Source: Mesorhizobium wenxiniae (GTDB lineage Bacteria > Pseudomonadota > Alphaproteobacteria > Rhizobiales > Rhizobiaceae). From it: a DNA stretch of 64,000 bases. This document shows, piece after piece, positions 8,887 through 17,181 of this stretch; positions within the stretch are counted from its first letter, which is position 1; each line of letters starts with the position of its first letter. Position numbers and translations under genes: made by a program. The notes beneath the pieces are model-generated. The model saw only the letters and a program-made list of their open reading frames with translations, was not told the origin of the DNA and did no database searches. The DNA lies in contig NZ_NPKH01000004.1 of the NCBI RefSeq assembly GCF_002284535.1, forward strand, positions 31,489 to 95,488, written 5' to 3'.

Positions 8887-10530
8887 ATGATCGACGACGA
8901 GCCGGACAGCGAACGCGTCTCGGCGCTGGCGCCGTTCCGGCACGGCATTTTCCGCGCCGTATGGTCCGCCAGTCTGGTTTCGAATTTCGGTGGCTTGATC
9001 CAGGGCGTCGGCGCCGCCTGGATGATGACCACGATCGCCACCTCGTCTTATCAGGTCGCGCTGGTGCAGGCTTCGACCACCTTGCCGATCATGCTGTTTG
9101 CGCTCGTTGCCGGCGCGATCGCCGACAGCTTCGTTCGGCGCAAGGTCATGCTGATTGCCCAGATCTTCATGCTGGTCGTCTCGGTTCTGCTGACCGTGTT
9201 CACCTATCTTGGCTTGATAACGCCGTGGACGCTGCTTGCCTTCGCCTTCCTGATCAACAGCGGCACGGCGCTTTACAACCCGTCATGGCAGGCTTCTGTC
9301 GGCGACATGGTGCCGCGCGCCAAGCTCCCGGCTGCCGTCGCGCTCAATTCCTTGGGCTTCAACCTGACCCGCAGCGTCGGCCCGGCAATCGGCGGCATCA
9401 TCGTTGCCGCCGCAGGTACTGCAGCGGCCTTTGCCGCCAACGCATTGAGCTATGTCGGGCTGATCATCGTGCTGGCCCGCTGGAAGCCGGACCTGCCGGC
9501 CTCGACACTGCCGCGCGAGACGCTGGGCGCGGCGATGGGTGCTGGCCTGCGCTACGTCGCCATGTCGCCCAATATCGGCAAGGTGCTGGTCAGGGGTGCG
9601 GCTTTCGGCTTCAGCGCCGGTGCGGTTCTGGCGCTGCTGCCGCTGGTGGCGCGCGATGTCGTCAAGGGCGATGCCTTGACCTACGGCATCATGCTCGGTG
9701 CGTTCGGCATCGGCGCCGTCGGCGGCGCGCTGATCAGCGTCCGGCTACGGCAGATCCTGTCCAGCGAGGCGATGGTGCGCATGGCATTCGCCGGCTTTGC
9801 GCTCTGCGCCTTTAATGCCGCCGTCAGCGACCGCGCCTGGCAAACGTCGCTCGGGCTGCTCATCGGCGGCGCCTGCTGGGTGATCGCGCTGTCGCATTTC
9901 AACGTCACGGTGCAGATGTCGACGCCGCGCTGGGTGGTCGGCCGGGTGCTCTCGGTCTATCAGACGGCGACCTTCGGCGGCATCGCGCTCGGCAGCTGGA
10001 TTTGGGGTGTCGTCGCCGATGCGCATGGCGCCGAATTCGCGCTGATCGCAGCCGCTGTCACGATGCTGGCGGGCGGCGCGATCGGCCTCTTGCTGCCCTT
10101 GCCGCAGCAGGCGGTGCTCAACCTCGATCCGCTGAACCGTTTCAAGGAGCCGCATCTTGCGCTCGACCTCAAACTGCGCAGCGGCCCGATCGCCATCATG
10201 ATCGAGTACATCATCCGCGAGGAGGACGTGCCGGAATTCCTAGCCACCATGGCCGAACGCGGCCGCATCCGCCGCCGTGACGGCGCCCGCAACTGGACGC
10301 TGGCGCGCGATCTCGAAAATCCCGCAATATGGATCGAGCACTATCACACGCCTACATGGCTCGAATACATCCGCCACAACAAGCGGGCCACCCATGCCGA
10401 CGCCGTTATCGGCGAGCGCCTACGGGCGCTGCACAGCGGCGACGAGCCGCCGCGCGTCCGCCGCATGATCGAGCGTCCGACAACCGCCGGCACCGCGATC
10501 GTCATGCCGAAAGGACCGATCGAGCACTAG
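8887..10530 (+). CDS. MFS transporter (EntS-like) with C-terminal soluble domain
   Basis: 547 residues. Residues about 20-410 form a 12-helix major-facilitator core of the MFS_3 type (LVSNFGGLIQGVGAAWM at the start, and an inter-domain DSFVRRKVMLIAQ loop), the group containing the enterobactin exporter EntS. From about residue 420 the protein continues for some 120 residues as a soluble tail (EPHLALDLKLRSGP, then IEYIIREEDVPEFLATM). The tail resembles an antibiotic-biosynthesis-monooxygenase-like ferredoxin fold. It probably exports a small molecule at the inner membrane; the substrate is unknown. It stands alone, with 261 bp before it. Confidence 0.85.
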   Translation: MIDDEPDSERVSALAPFRHGIFRAVWSASLVSNFGGLIQGVGAAWMMTTIATSSYQVALVQASTTLPIMLFALVAGAIADSFVRRKVMLIAQIFMLVVSVLLTVFTYLGLITPWTLLAFAFLINSGTALYNPSWQASVGDMVPRAKLPAAVALNSLGFNLTRSVGPAIGGIIVAAAGTAAAFAANALSYVGLIIVLARWKPDLPASTLPRETLGAAMGAGLRYVAMSPNIGKVLVRGAAFGFSAGAVLALLPLVARDVVKGDALTYGIMLGAFGIGAVGGALISVRLRQILSSEAMVRMAFAGFALCAFNAAVSDRAWQTSLGLLIGGACWVIALSHFNVTVQMSTPRWVVGRVLSVYQTATFGGIALGSWIWGVVADAHGAEFALIAAAVTMLAGGAIGLLLPLPQQAVLNLDPLNRFKEPHLALDLKLRSGPIAIMIEYIIREEDVPEFLATMAERGRIRRRDGARNWTLARDLENPAIWIEHYHTPTWLEYIRHNKRATHADAVIGERLRALHSGDEPPRVRRMIERPTTAGTAIVMPKGPIEH

Positions 10531-10695
10531 GCCGTGCCGGTGTGTCCAGCCGGATGAGCACATGAGGTCCAACATATGCACTAGCCTGATGGCAACACCG
10601 CACACTGGACTGTCGGATCCCTAATTCATGTGTGGTTGGCGGAAGCCTGTGGGAGGAAGCACGCGCAAGCTCATTCGCTAGGCCCGCGTTGCGCC
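10529..10695. repeat. Degenerate direct repeat, left copy
   Basis: Starts in the stop codon of the MFS gene. The first 37 bases (AGGCCGTGCCGG onward) and a later block with CGCAAGCT-ATTCGC match 13327-13430, placed just after the alpha/beta hydrolase gene. By eye the matching blocks are about 75-85% identical. This copy has about 55 extra bases in the middle. The two copies bracket the oxidoreductase-tetR-hydrolase cassette. Confidence 0.55.
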
Positions 10696-10730
10696 CAGAA
10701 GCGGACGTCGTCGCCTGAAGCTTGGCAAAG

Positions 10731-11732
10731 CTATTTGACCTTGATGATAACCTTGCCTTTGGCCCGGCCCTGCTCAATGTAGGCCAAGGCCTCGTTGGTC
10801 AGCTCAAGCGGAAAGACCCGATCTACGACCGGGCGGATGACGCCCAACTCGATGAGAGACGTGATTTTTGTCAACTGCTCCCCATTGGCCGCCATGAACA
10901 GGAACGAATATCGCACATCTGCGCGTTTGGCCCGCCTCCTGATGCCGGCGCTCAACAGGCGCGTGACCAAGTTCAGCACCACGCTCAGACCCTTCTCCCT
11001 GGCAAACCCAGGATCGGGCGGACCGGAAATCGAAACGGCGACGCCACCTGGCTTCAACACACGCAGGGACTTTTCGAGGGTCTTGTTGTCCTGGCTATTC
11101 AGGACGACGTCGTAGCCCGAAAGGACTTTCTCGAAGTCATCCTTCTTGTAGTCGATAATAACATCGGCGCCGAGCTTCCTGACCATATCCATGTTCGACG
11201 CGCTTGTTGTCGTGGCGACCGTCGCGCCGAGGTGCTTTGCCAATTGAATGGCGAATGTCCCCACTCCGCCGGAGCCGGCCTGAACGAAGACCTTCTGTCC
11301 TTTCTTCAGCTTCGCCCTTTCGACCATCGCCTGCCAAGCGGTCAGCCCCACCAGGGGAATGGACGCAGCCTCTTCCATGCTGAGGTTCTTCGGTTTCAGG
11401 GCCACGTCCGCATTATTTATGGCGATGTACTCGGCGAAAGTCCCGACCCGACCATCGCGCGGTCGCGCATAAATTTCGTCGCCCGGCTTGAACTGTCGGA
11501 CTTTCGAGCCGACGCGAATGACCGTGCCGGCCACGTCATGGCCTGCAACGAAGGGCCGGCGATAGGGCAGGATGAGTTTGAATTCTCCGTCCCTGATCTT
11601 GGAGTCCAGCAGATTGACGCTGGCGGCATGGATCTGCACCAGCACGTCATTCTCCCCCACTTCCGGCTCTGGAACCTCTCCAAGCCGCAGGGGAGTGTTC
11701 TTTGCGTATCGATCGACGATGAAGGCCTTCAT
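10731..11732 (-). CDS. NADP-dependent zinc-independent alcohol dehydrogenase / quinone oxidoreductase-like protein
   Basis: 333 residues from ATG 11732, the start matching MKAFIVDRYAKNTPLRLGEVPEP. It has the medium-chain dehydrogenase layout: an N-terminal GroES-like domain (GHDVAGTVIRVG) and a Rossmann domain with VFVQAGSGGVGTFAIQLAKHLGA as the nucleotide-binding turn. Zinc-ligand cysteines are absent, pointing to the quinone-oxidoreductase branch that reduces activated C=C or quinone substrates with NAD(P)H. It diverges from a tetR gene across a strong inverted repeat and is therefore probably repressed by that regulator. Confidence 0.88.
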   Translation of the reverse strand: MKAFIVDRYAKNTPLRLGEVPEPEVGENDVLVQIHAASVNLLDSKIRDGEFKLILPYRRPFVAGHDVAGTVIRVGSKVRQFKPGDEIYARPRDGRVGTFAEYIAINNADVALKPKNLSMEEAASIPLVGLTAWQAMVERAKLKKGQKVFVQAGSGGVGTFAIQLAKHLGATVATTTSASNMDMVRKLGADVIIDYKKDDFEKVLSGYDVVLNSQDNKTLEKSLRVLKPGGVAVSISGPPDPGFAREKGLSVVLNLVTRLLSAGIRRRAKRADVRYSFLFMAANGEQLTKITSLIELGVIRPVVDRVFPLELTNEALAYIEQGRAKGKVIIKVK

Positions 11733-11792
11733 TGTAGCTTTCCCAAATTGAGGAGACCCGGAGCGCCCGGTCGACATCTCCGATACTCTGCC

Positions 11793-11839
11793 CTATTGCA
11801 TTACGGTCATTTAGTGATAATATGATCGTAATGCAATAG
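11793..11839. promoter_or_regulatory. TetR-type operator in divergent promoter
   Basis: 18-bp arms CTATTGCATTACGGTCAT (11793-11810) and its complement (11822-11839) have a single mismatch and an 11-bp spacer. The spacer holds GATAAT, resembling a -10 element. The site lies between the oxidoreductase start and the tetR ribosome site (GAAGGAG), as expected for an autoregulated TetR repressor controlling both directions. Confidence 0.75.
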
Positions 11840-11858
11840 CTGATCGAAGGAGAAAAAC

Positions 11859-12461
11859 ATGCGCTACGAGAAGGGCAGGAAGGACGCATCGCGGCAGCGG
11901 ATCATGGATGTGGCGACCGAACGGTTTCGCTCCGACGGCATCGCTGCATCAGGTCTCGCCGGCATCATGGGCGAGGCGGGACTGACCAATGGAGCTTTCT
12001 ATCCCCATTTTCCGTCCAAGGCGGCGCTTGTGCGTGAGAGTGTGGCGGCCGCCCTGGAGGTTCAGGCGACCCAGATTCAGGAGCTGTTGGCCGGCGGTGG
12101 CCCGTCAATGGCCATCGACGCGTATCTGTCGGCCGAACACCGAGACAATCCAGGCAAAGGTTGCGCTTCAGCCGCGCTGTTGCCCGAAATTGCGCGTGAG
12201 CCGGTCGAGACGCGCCAAGTTTACGCCGAACACCTGCTCAAGCTCGTACGCCAGGTGGCGGCCGAACTTACGCCCGACGCCCGCGACCCCGAGGCTGTCG
12301 CGTTCGGTGTCTTTGCGACCCTGATCGGCACGCTTGAGCTGTCCCGCGCGGTGAACGGAACCGAACTGTCCGATCGCATTCTTGAGGCTGGCGCGATAGC
12401 GGCGAAGGCGCTGCTCCAGCCCCGCGAGAACGACAAGCCAGAAGAAAGGAAACCATCATGA
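11859..12461 (+). CDS. TetR/AcrR family transcriptional regulator
   Basis: 200 residues, ATG preceded by GAAGGAG. The N-terminal helix-turn-helix spans about residues 10-55 (RIMDVATERFRSDGIAASGLAGIMGEAGLTNGAFYPHFPSK, the canonical TetR block). The C-terminal ligand domain contains NPGKGCASAALLPEIAR, as in regulators of reductase/hydrolase genes for electrophile detoxification. Its stop overlaps the next start (ATGA), so it is coupled to the hydrolase. It probably represses itself, the hydrolase and the divergent oxidoreductase through the inverted repeat just upstream. The inducer is unknown. Confidence 0.92.
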   Translation: MRYEKGRKDASRQRIMDVATERFRSDGIAASGLAGIMGEAGLTNGAFYPHFPSKAALVRESVAAALEVQATQIQELLAGGGPSMAIDAYLSAEHRDNPGKGCASAALLPEIAREPVETRQVYAEHLLKLVRQVAAELTPDARDPEAVAFGVFATLIGTLELSRAVNGTELSDRILEAGAIAAKALLQPRENDKPEERKPS

Positions 12462-13324
12462 ACGTGCATCAGCTATCGCGACCTGCCGCGATCATCAAAC
12501 ACAGGGACGTGCCGACGAAAACGGTCGACGTCGGCGGTACGAAATTCGCCTACCGGGAGCTCGGGCCCACAACCGGGGTGCCGGTGATCTTTCTTACCCA
12601 TCTGAGTGCGGTTCTCGACAATTGGGATCCCAGGGTCGTCGATGGTATTGCCGCAAAACGGCGAGTTGTTACCTTCGATAACCGTGGTGTTGGTGCATCA
12701 GGCGGGTCCACTCCCAACACGGTGGAGGCGATGGCCCGCGATGCGATCGCCTTCATCCGGGCCCTCGGTTTCCAGCAGGTCGATCTGCTCGGCCTATCTC
12801 TTGGCGGCTTCATCGCCCAGGCGATTGTTCAGCTGGAGCCTAATCTGGTTCGCAAGATCATCCTCGCGGGAACCGGCCCAGCCGGGGGTACCGGCATCGA
12901 CAGGGTGACGTTCGTCACCATCTTCGACATGATCCGCGCCGCGCTAACCATCAAGGACCCAAAGAACTACCTCTTCTTTACCCAAACCCCCAACGGCAAG
13001 AAGGCGGCGCGCGAGTTTCTGCAGCGATTGAAGGAACGGACCAATGACCGCGACAAGCCCATCGCGCTCGGCGCCTTCAACCAGCAGCTCAAGGCAATCC
13101 GTGCCTTTGGCCAGCAGCGCCCTGCCGACCTCTCGCTTATCCGGCACCCGGTCCTCGTGGTGAATGGCGATCACGACAGAATGGTGCCCACCAGCAATTC
13201 CGTCGACATGGCACGGCGCTTTCCCAATGCCGAGCTGGTCCTGTACGAGGACGGCGGGCATACGGCCATTTTCCAGTATCACGGCGCCTTCGTGGAAAAG
13301 GCCCTGGACTTCCTCGATGCCTAA
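12458..13324 (+). CDS. Alpha/beta hydrolase
   Basis: 288 residues; the start codon overlaps the tetR stop by 4 nt. The nucleophile elbow is G112-L-S114-L-G, the acid is probably D238 or D240 in VVNGDHDRMVP, and the base is H268 in DGGHTAIF. The oxyanion region is FLTHLSAVLDNWDP and a cap covers about residues 140-215. The fold suits esterases, C-C hydrolases and haloperoxidase-like enzymes. Co-transcription with TetR and divergence from a quinone reductase suggest an inducible detoxification or small-molecule degradation module. The substrate is not deducible. Confidence 0.88.
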   Translation: MNVHQLSRPAAIIKHRDVPTKTVDVGGTKFAYRELGPTTGVPVIFLTHLSAVLDNWDPRVVDGIAAKRRVVTFDNRGVGASGGSTPNTVEAMARDAIAFIRALGFQQVDLLGLSLGGFIAQAIVQLEPNLVRKIILAGTGPAGGTGIDRVTFVTIFDMIRAALTIKDPKNYLFFTQTPNGKKAAREFLQRLKERTNDRDKPIALGAFNQQLKAIRAFGQQRPADLSLIRHPVLVVNGDHDRMVPTSNSVDMARRFPNAELVLYEDGGHTAIFQYHGAFVEKALDFLDA

Positions 13325-13326
13325 TC

Positions 13327-13430
13327 AGGCCGTGCCGGCGTGCCCAGTTGGATGAGCAAATGACGCTTCAATCCGTGCGCTAATCTGACGGGCACACGCA
13401 AGCTAATTCGCCGGATCTTCGTTGCGTCGA
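13327..13430. repeat. Degenerate direct repeat, right copy
   Basis: Begins right after the hydrolase stop codon and matches 10529-10695 in two blocks (AGGCCGTGCCGG..GGATGAGCA and CACGCAAGCT-ATTCGC) in the same orientation. It is the shorter copy. Confidence 0.55.
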
Positions 13431-13490
13431 CAACGAACCTTCAGTCTTTCCCGTGAAGCAAACAGGACTGCCAAGTATAGACACCCGCGC

Positions 13491-14912
13491 TTAGGATGCA
13501 GCGCGCAGGCTCGTACGGACGCGCCGCCTGCTTGTGGCGCGGGCCTTCTCCGCCACGACACCGGTGATCTCGACCACGCCGTTCTCATGCGGTCTGGCGT
13601 TTGTGACCTTGTGGAGACGCTCATAAGGCAACAGTTCCTTGACCCGGGCATCGAGCAACGCGACTTCGGCTCGCAGATCCTCGCATTCCTGTCTCTGGAC
13701 ATCGAGCTGTATCTGTTCGGATGCCTGCTGCAGGGAAAGCTGCGAAAAATTCGCGCTTACGGTCGAAAGGTGTATCTTGTCGTTTTCGTTCTCCTTTCTG
13801 AGAGCGGACAACTTTTCCTCCGCAATTTGCTTTTCGGCCACAGCGTCGCTCCATTGAGCCTTGAGATTGGCGATCTCGCTGGCGGCTTGACTGTTCTCGT
13901 TCGAGGCAATTTCCAATCGTGATTGGAGGTTGCGAATTTCAGAACGCAGGCCCCCGATCTCCGTGAAACTGCGCGCGCGCTCGGCTTCCCTGTCACTTTC
14001 CATGATACGGGCCGCTTCCGTCATTTCCGACAGCTTCGCTTGCGCGATATCGAGCGATTTTTGCAGCCGCATTTCCTCTTTCTCGCTCTTGCCAAGCGCA
14101 GCCAGCAGTTCCGAAAGTCGTGTCGCGTCACTGGCATGAATCGTCGAGAGTTCATCCAGCCTGTGCCGCGCCTCAGCTTCCCGCTTCAGCGCCTTGTCGA
14201 GGTCGATCGACAGGCTGACATGTTTTTCCCGCAGTATCTCGTTCTCGCGCGCGCATCTGTTGGCCTCGGCCGTTCTGGCCGAAAGCGTTTTGACGAGGTC
14301 GCCGAACTCCGCTTCGCGTTCCGCGCTCGCATTGCCTGCCACGACGAGTTCCAGCCTTGCTGCAGCCAGCGCACCGCGAAGTGCCTCCTTGTCCTCGGCC
14401 AGGCTTATCTCGCGCTGCTGCAGGGCCTCGACAGCGCTTTCACGTTCGCGCTGCTTTCGGGTCGCATCGTGGAGCTGCTCCGACAGCACTCGTTGCTGCG
14501 TGGTCAGGCTGACATTTGCCAGTTCCAGTTCGTTGGCGCGAAGAATGTCCCCGTGAAGCAGCTTCAGGAATTCGCCTGTCAAATGATGCGAGGTCGCGAT
14601 CTCCGACAGTTTCGTGTTGATCTCCTCCAGATATTCGCGCGCATCGTCAAAGAGTCCATCGACGGCACTTAACGCAGCCAGTCGGGTTTGTGCGTGGGAA
14701 GTCAGCCGTAATGCGATCTCGGAAGTGTCCGCATCGTCCTCAGGCTGAGAGTTGTCATTCTTTGCCGCGGGATTCTCATCCGGGACGTCATTCAACGGCG
14801 ATTGGTCGTCTAGCTTGAGACACTCATCGAACGCATCCGCCAAATCGGCTTCGAGCTCCTTGAACGCTCTGTCCACCTTCTCGGCACGCTTGATCAGACT
14901 TTTGATTCTCAT
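13491..14912 (-). CDS. Coiled-coil protein of unknown function
   Basis: 473 residues, ATG 14912. From about residue 90 to 440 the sequence is an almost continuous heptad-patterned coiled coil rich in E, K, R, A and L (for example LEIASNENSQAASEIANLKA). A short basic N-terminal segment (MRIKSLIKRAEKVDRAFKEL) precedes it, and a basic tail (RATSRRRVRTSLRAAS) ends it. There is no signal peptide and no membrane segment. The start overlaps the stop of a 23-codon ORF (ATGA), implying translational coupling. Long cytoplasmic coiled coils in alphaproteobacteria often act in cell shape or polar scaffolding, but no family was recognised and that role is only a possibility. Confidence 0.75.
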   Translation of the reverse strand: MRIKSLIKRAEKVDRAFKELEADLADAFDECLKLDDQSPLNDVPDENPAAKNDNSQPEDDADTSEIALRLTSHAQTRLAALSAVDGLFDDAREYLEEINTKLSEIATSHHLTGEFLKLLHGDILRANELELANVSLTTQQRVLSEQLHDATRKQRERESAVEALQQREISLAEDKEALRGALAAARLELVVAGNASAEREAEFGDLVKTLSARTAEANRCARENEILREKHVSLSIDLDKALKREAEARHRLDELSTIHASDATRLSELLAALGKSEKEEMRLQKSLDIAQAKLSEMTEAARIMESDREAERARSFTEIGGLRSEIRNLQSRLEIASNENSQAASEIANLKAQWSDAVAEKQIAEEKLSALRKENENDKIHLSTVSANFSQLSLQQASEQIQLDVQRQECEDLRAEVALLDARVKELLPYERLHKVTNARPHENGVVEITGVVAEKARATSRRRVRTSLRAAS

Positions 14913-14980
14913 GACTGAACATCCCCCTCTTGTAGCGCCATCATGGGGTCTTGATCCTCGCCTGCCAGATACGGGTTCAT
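14909..14980 (-). CDS. 23-codon small ORF coupled to the coiled-coil gene
   Basis: Starts at ATG 14980 behind an excellent ribosome site (GGGGAGG) and encodes MNPYLAGEDQDPMMALQEGDVQS-stop with a 4-nt stop/start overlap to the next gene. The peptide is acidic, with no signal or membrane segment. The strong ribosome site and exact overlap argue that it is translated, either as a small protein or as a leader that brings ribosomes to the weaker downstream start. No homologue is recognised. Confidence 0.5.
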   Translation of the reverse strand: MNPYLAGEDQDPMMALQEGDVQS

Positions 14981-15256
14981 CCTACCTCCCCTGACGCGGT
15001 CGCCGCGTGAGATGACCGCTCTTGAATCTGCTGTCATGGTCCCGTTTACACCACCCTGAGCGCATGAGGCCGAGTCCACGCTAGGGACAGGCTTGGCCAC
15101 TGTCCTCGTCTGTTTGAATGAGGCAAACTGTGTAACTGCCCTGATTGTCGCCCGCTTTCGGACAAACAACCGGAGGAGCGTCCGTCAGAGTTCCAGACTT
15201 GGGTACCGCCGCTGACCGCACATCCGCGATGATCGTCGTGCCGCTATGTCGTGCCG

Positions 15257-16369
15257 CTATCGGGAGAGGACGCGAATACGGCTCTGAAACTCACCCCGAT
15301 CGACGTAGCATCCGCGCAAGTGTCTCAACCCCGTGTTTGGGTTGAACGATTGGCGGCCGTGCAGCACCCGGCGATTGTCGAAGACCGCCATTTCGCCGGC
15401 CTTGAGGCGGTAGGCTATTTGAAAACGCGAGCCGCGGATCATCATCATCAGCTTGCGATAAACCGCATAAAAGGGCGCGCATATGTCGGAGGGAAGGTCG
15501 ATGACATCGACAAGATGGGCGTTGAACCGCAACTCTGTCACTTCTCCATTGCGTCGCGTTACGATCACAGGAAACCGACCGCGCAGATCGTAGTTTTCGT
15601 CGTGAAAACGATAGGGTATCTCGATCTCGCACAAGAGACGGTAGGCTTCCGGATCTTCCGCCTGTAATGCGGCCACGACCGCAAACCCGTCGGCAAAGAC
15701 CGATCCACCGCCTTCAGCTTCGTTGGCGATGCAATGCAGGAATTGATAGCCGGGCGGCACCTCCTGATTGGCGAGATCGGTGTGTAACGGCAGGGCGACC
15801 GGCGTATAGGCCAGATTGTTCGGGTTTGGCATCGACACGACCTCGAACATGGTGCCGAAATTTGTCTGGCGCAGGAATCCTATCCGCTCGGCCGCACGCC
15901 GCCCGGCGTCGGGATCATCGTCAAGCCCATCGACGATGGAGAGCCCGTATGCAGCCGTCGCCTTCAGCCAGGCAAGCAGATCGGCATCGCTCTGAAAGAG
16001 GTCTCCGGCTGGGTAACGCGGTATGGTTTCAAGATCGATCGCGCCGTCCCAGAGTTTCGGGGCGATGTCACCCGGGTCGTCCCGCTTTCTGCCCGGACCG
16101 TAGGTTTCGAAGAACCGGCTCGGGAATTCCTCCTCGGCGTCGTCGTTCGGCCAGACAATGCTCACAGCGCCGCCTCTGACCCGCACGCTGAGCGGTCTGA
16201 GCGATGGCTCTACGCTGGTCAGGTCGAATATTCGCTCTTCGGTCTGCGGGTGAAACGCCGATGGCGCATTATCCCTCAGCCAGAGCCAGGGATAGCAAAC
16301 TGTTTCACCTGACGAGAAAGTCACGGCAAGCGCGGTTTCCCGAGCTTCCACGGAAAGCATGGTATTCAT
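15257..16369 (-). CDS. 2-oxoglutarate/Fe(II) dioxygenase, gamma-butyrobetaine hydroxylase-like
   Basis: 370 residues. The N-terminal DUF971/GBBH-like domain (about 10-85, ETVCYPWLWLRDNAPSAFHP) is followed by a TauD-type jelly roll. The iron ligands are the His-x-Asp of LPLHTDLAN and the distal His of RRVLHGRQSF; the 2-oxoglutarate-binding arginine lies in LRHLRGCYVDR. This two-domain layout is that of gamma-butyrobetaine and trimethyllysine hydroxylases. Hydroxylation of butyrobetaine to carnitine is the leading guess. A related quaternary-amine or amino-acid substrate is also possible. The gene is flanked by non-coding stretches, so it is probably a single-gene unit. Second-best start is the ATG three codons later. 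Confidence 0.88.
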   Translation of the reverse strand: MNTMLSVEARETALAVTFSSGETVCYPWLWLRDNAPSAFHPQTEERIFDLTSVEPSLRPLSVRVRGGAVSIVWPNDDAEEEFPSRFFETYGPGRKRDDPGDIAPKLWDGAIDLETIPRYPAGDLFQSDADLLAWLKATAAYGLSIVDGLDDDPDAGRRAAERIGFLRQTNFGTMFEVVSMPNPNNLAYTPVALPLHTDLANQEVPPGYQFLHCIANEAEGGGSVFADGFAVVAALQAEDPEAYRLLCEIEIPYRFHDENYDLRGRFPVIVTRRNGEVTELRFNAHLVDVIDLPSDICAPFYAVYRKLMMMIRGSRFQIAYRLKAGEMAVFDNRRVLHGRQSFNPNTGLRHLRGCYVDRGEFQSRIRVLSR

Positions 16370-16741
16370 GATGGTGTCTCTCTGAACACAGAATTGATTT
16401 CAGCTTGGATCAAGCCCGCAGGCCATCAACCCAGCGGTGGTGGCCACCACAAGCTCGGCTTCCCATAGCGATGGGATCCGGGATTTCTGTTCGGTTCTTC
16501 GAGCACTCGATCACCAGGGAAATCTGGCCGCAGCTGAAATCTGGCAGATCCACAATGGCGATGGTAGCGGTCATTTGCCGGCGGTGTCCAGCTAAATGCA
16601 ATGGGATCTCCGTCCCCTGCCCAACACGACCCTGACCATCCAGCCGACATCGCATGGCAACCACGATGCCGGCCGCACCGGCAGTATGGACAACGCAGCT
16701 TCGCTGCGGCGATAAAACCCATCTTCATCTCCGGGAACCGC
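16370..16741. other. Intergenic stretch without a supported gene
   Basis: The 499-bp gap between the dioxygenase and the SCP2 gene holds short overlapping reading frames but none with a ribosome site plus recognisable domain. A minus-strand frame reading MKMGFIAAAKLRCPYCRCG hints at a zinc-ribbon remnant, but it is not convincing. The SCP2 promoter lies at the right end. Confidence 0.4.
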
Positions 16742-16772
16742 GTTGACGTAAACGTCAACCCAAAGCTATATG
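16742..16772 (+). promoter_or_regulatory. LiuR-like palindrome inside a sigma-70 type promoter
   Basis: The palindrome GTTGACGTAAACGTCAAC (16742-16759) overlaps a -35 (TTGACG, 16743-16748). An 18-bp spacer separates it from TATATG (16767-16772), a plausible -10. MerR-family regulators bind between such elements. The sequence resembles the TTTACGTAAACGTAAA-type LiuR motif of branched-chain amino acid degradation genes. It drives the SCP2 gene 97 bp downstream. Confidence 0.55.
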
Positions 16773-16868
16773 CGCCAGCGACCGTGATCGCGACATGCGC
16801 AAGACGGCGAATTCGGCCAGACCGAAGTGCCAATGTGCGACAAACGCAACGAGACGAGGAGAACGGCC

Positions 16869-17153
16869 ATGGGCGTTCAGGAAATTGCCGACAAGATCAG
16901 CGCGCGCGTGGCGAGTGCCGGGTTCGATCGTTCCGTTAAGTTCGATACCGGCAATGACGGTGTCATCGTCATTGACGGCTCTGACGTCTCGACCACCGAC
17001 GCGCCAGCCGACTGCACCATAAAGCTTTCGCTCGACGATCTGGAGTCGCTGATCGCAGGCGATCTCAACCCGACCATGGCGTTCATGTCCGGCAAGATAA
17101 AGGTCGAAGGCGACATGAGCGTCGCCATGGCGCTGAGCCAGTTGATCGGCTGA
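16869..17153 (+). CDS. SCP2 sterol-binding-domain protein
   Basis: 94 residues from ATG 16869, preceded by GAGGAG. The whole protein is one SCP-2 lipid-transfer domain: the beta strand VIVIDGSDVST, the TIKLSLDDLESLIAGDLNP block, and the diagnostic AFMSGKIKVEGDMSVAMAL loop and C-terminal helix. Small stand-alone SCP2 proteins bind acyl-CoA or other lipids in the cytosol. Their exact role in bacteria is unsettled. A LiuR-like box in the promoter would tie it to acyl-CoA catabolism. It is followed by a strong bidirectional hairpin. Confidence 0.9.
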   Translation: MGVQEIADKISARVASAGFDRSVKFDTGNDGVIVIDGSDVSTTDAPADCTIKLSLDDLESLIAGDLNPTMAFMSGKIKVEGDMSVAMALSQLIG

Positions 17154-17181
17154 TCCACTCCAATCCGGGATGAAAAAAAGA

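Noticed and set aside
16410..16833. Minus-strand frames with CPYC-like cysteines between the dioxygenase and SCP2 genes
   Set aside because: The cysteine pattern is split over two frames with no start signal; too weak for even a pseudogene call.
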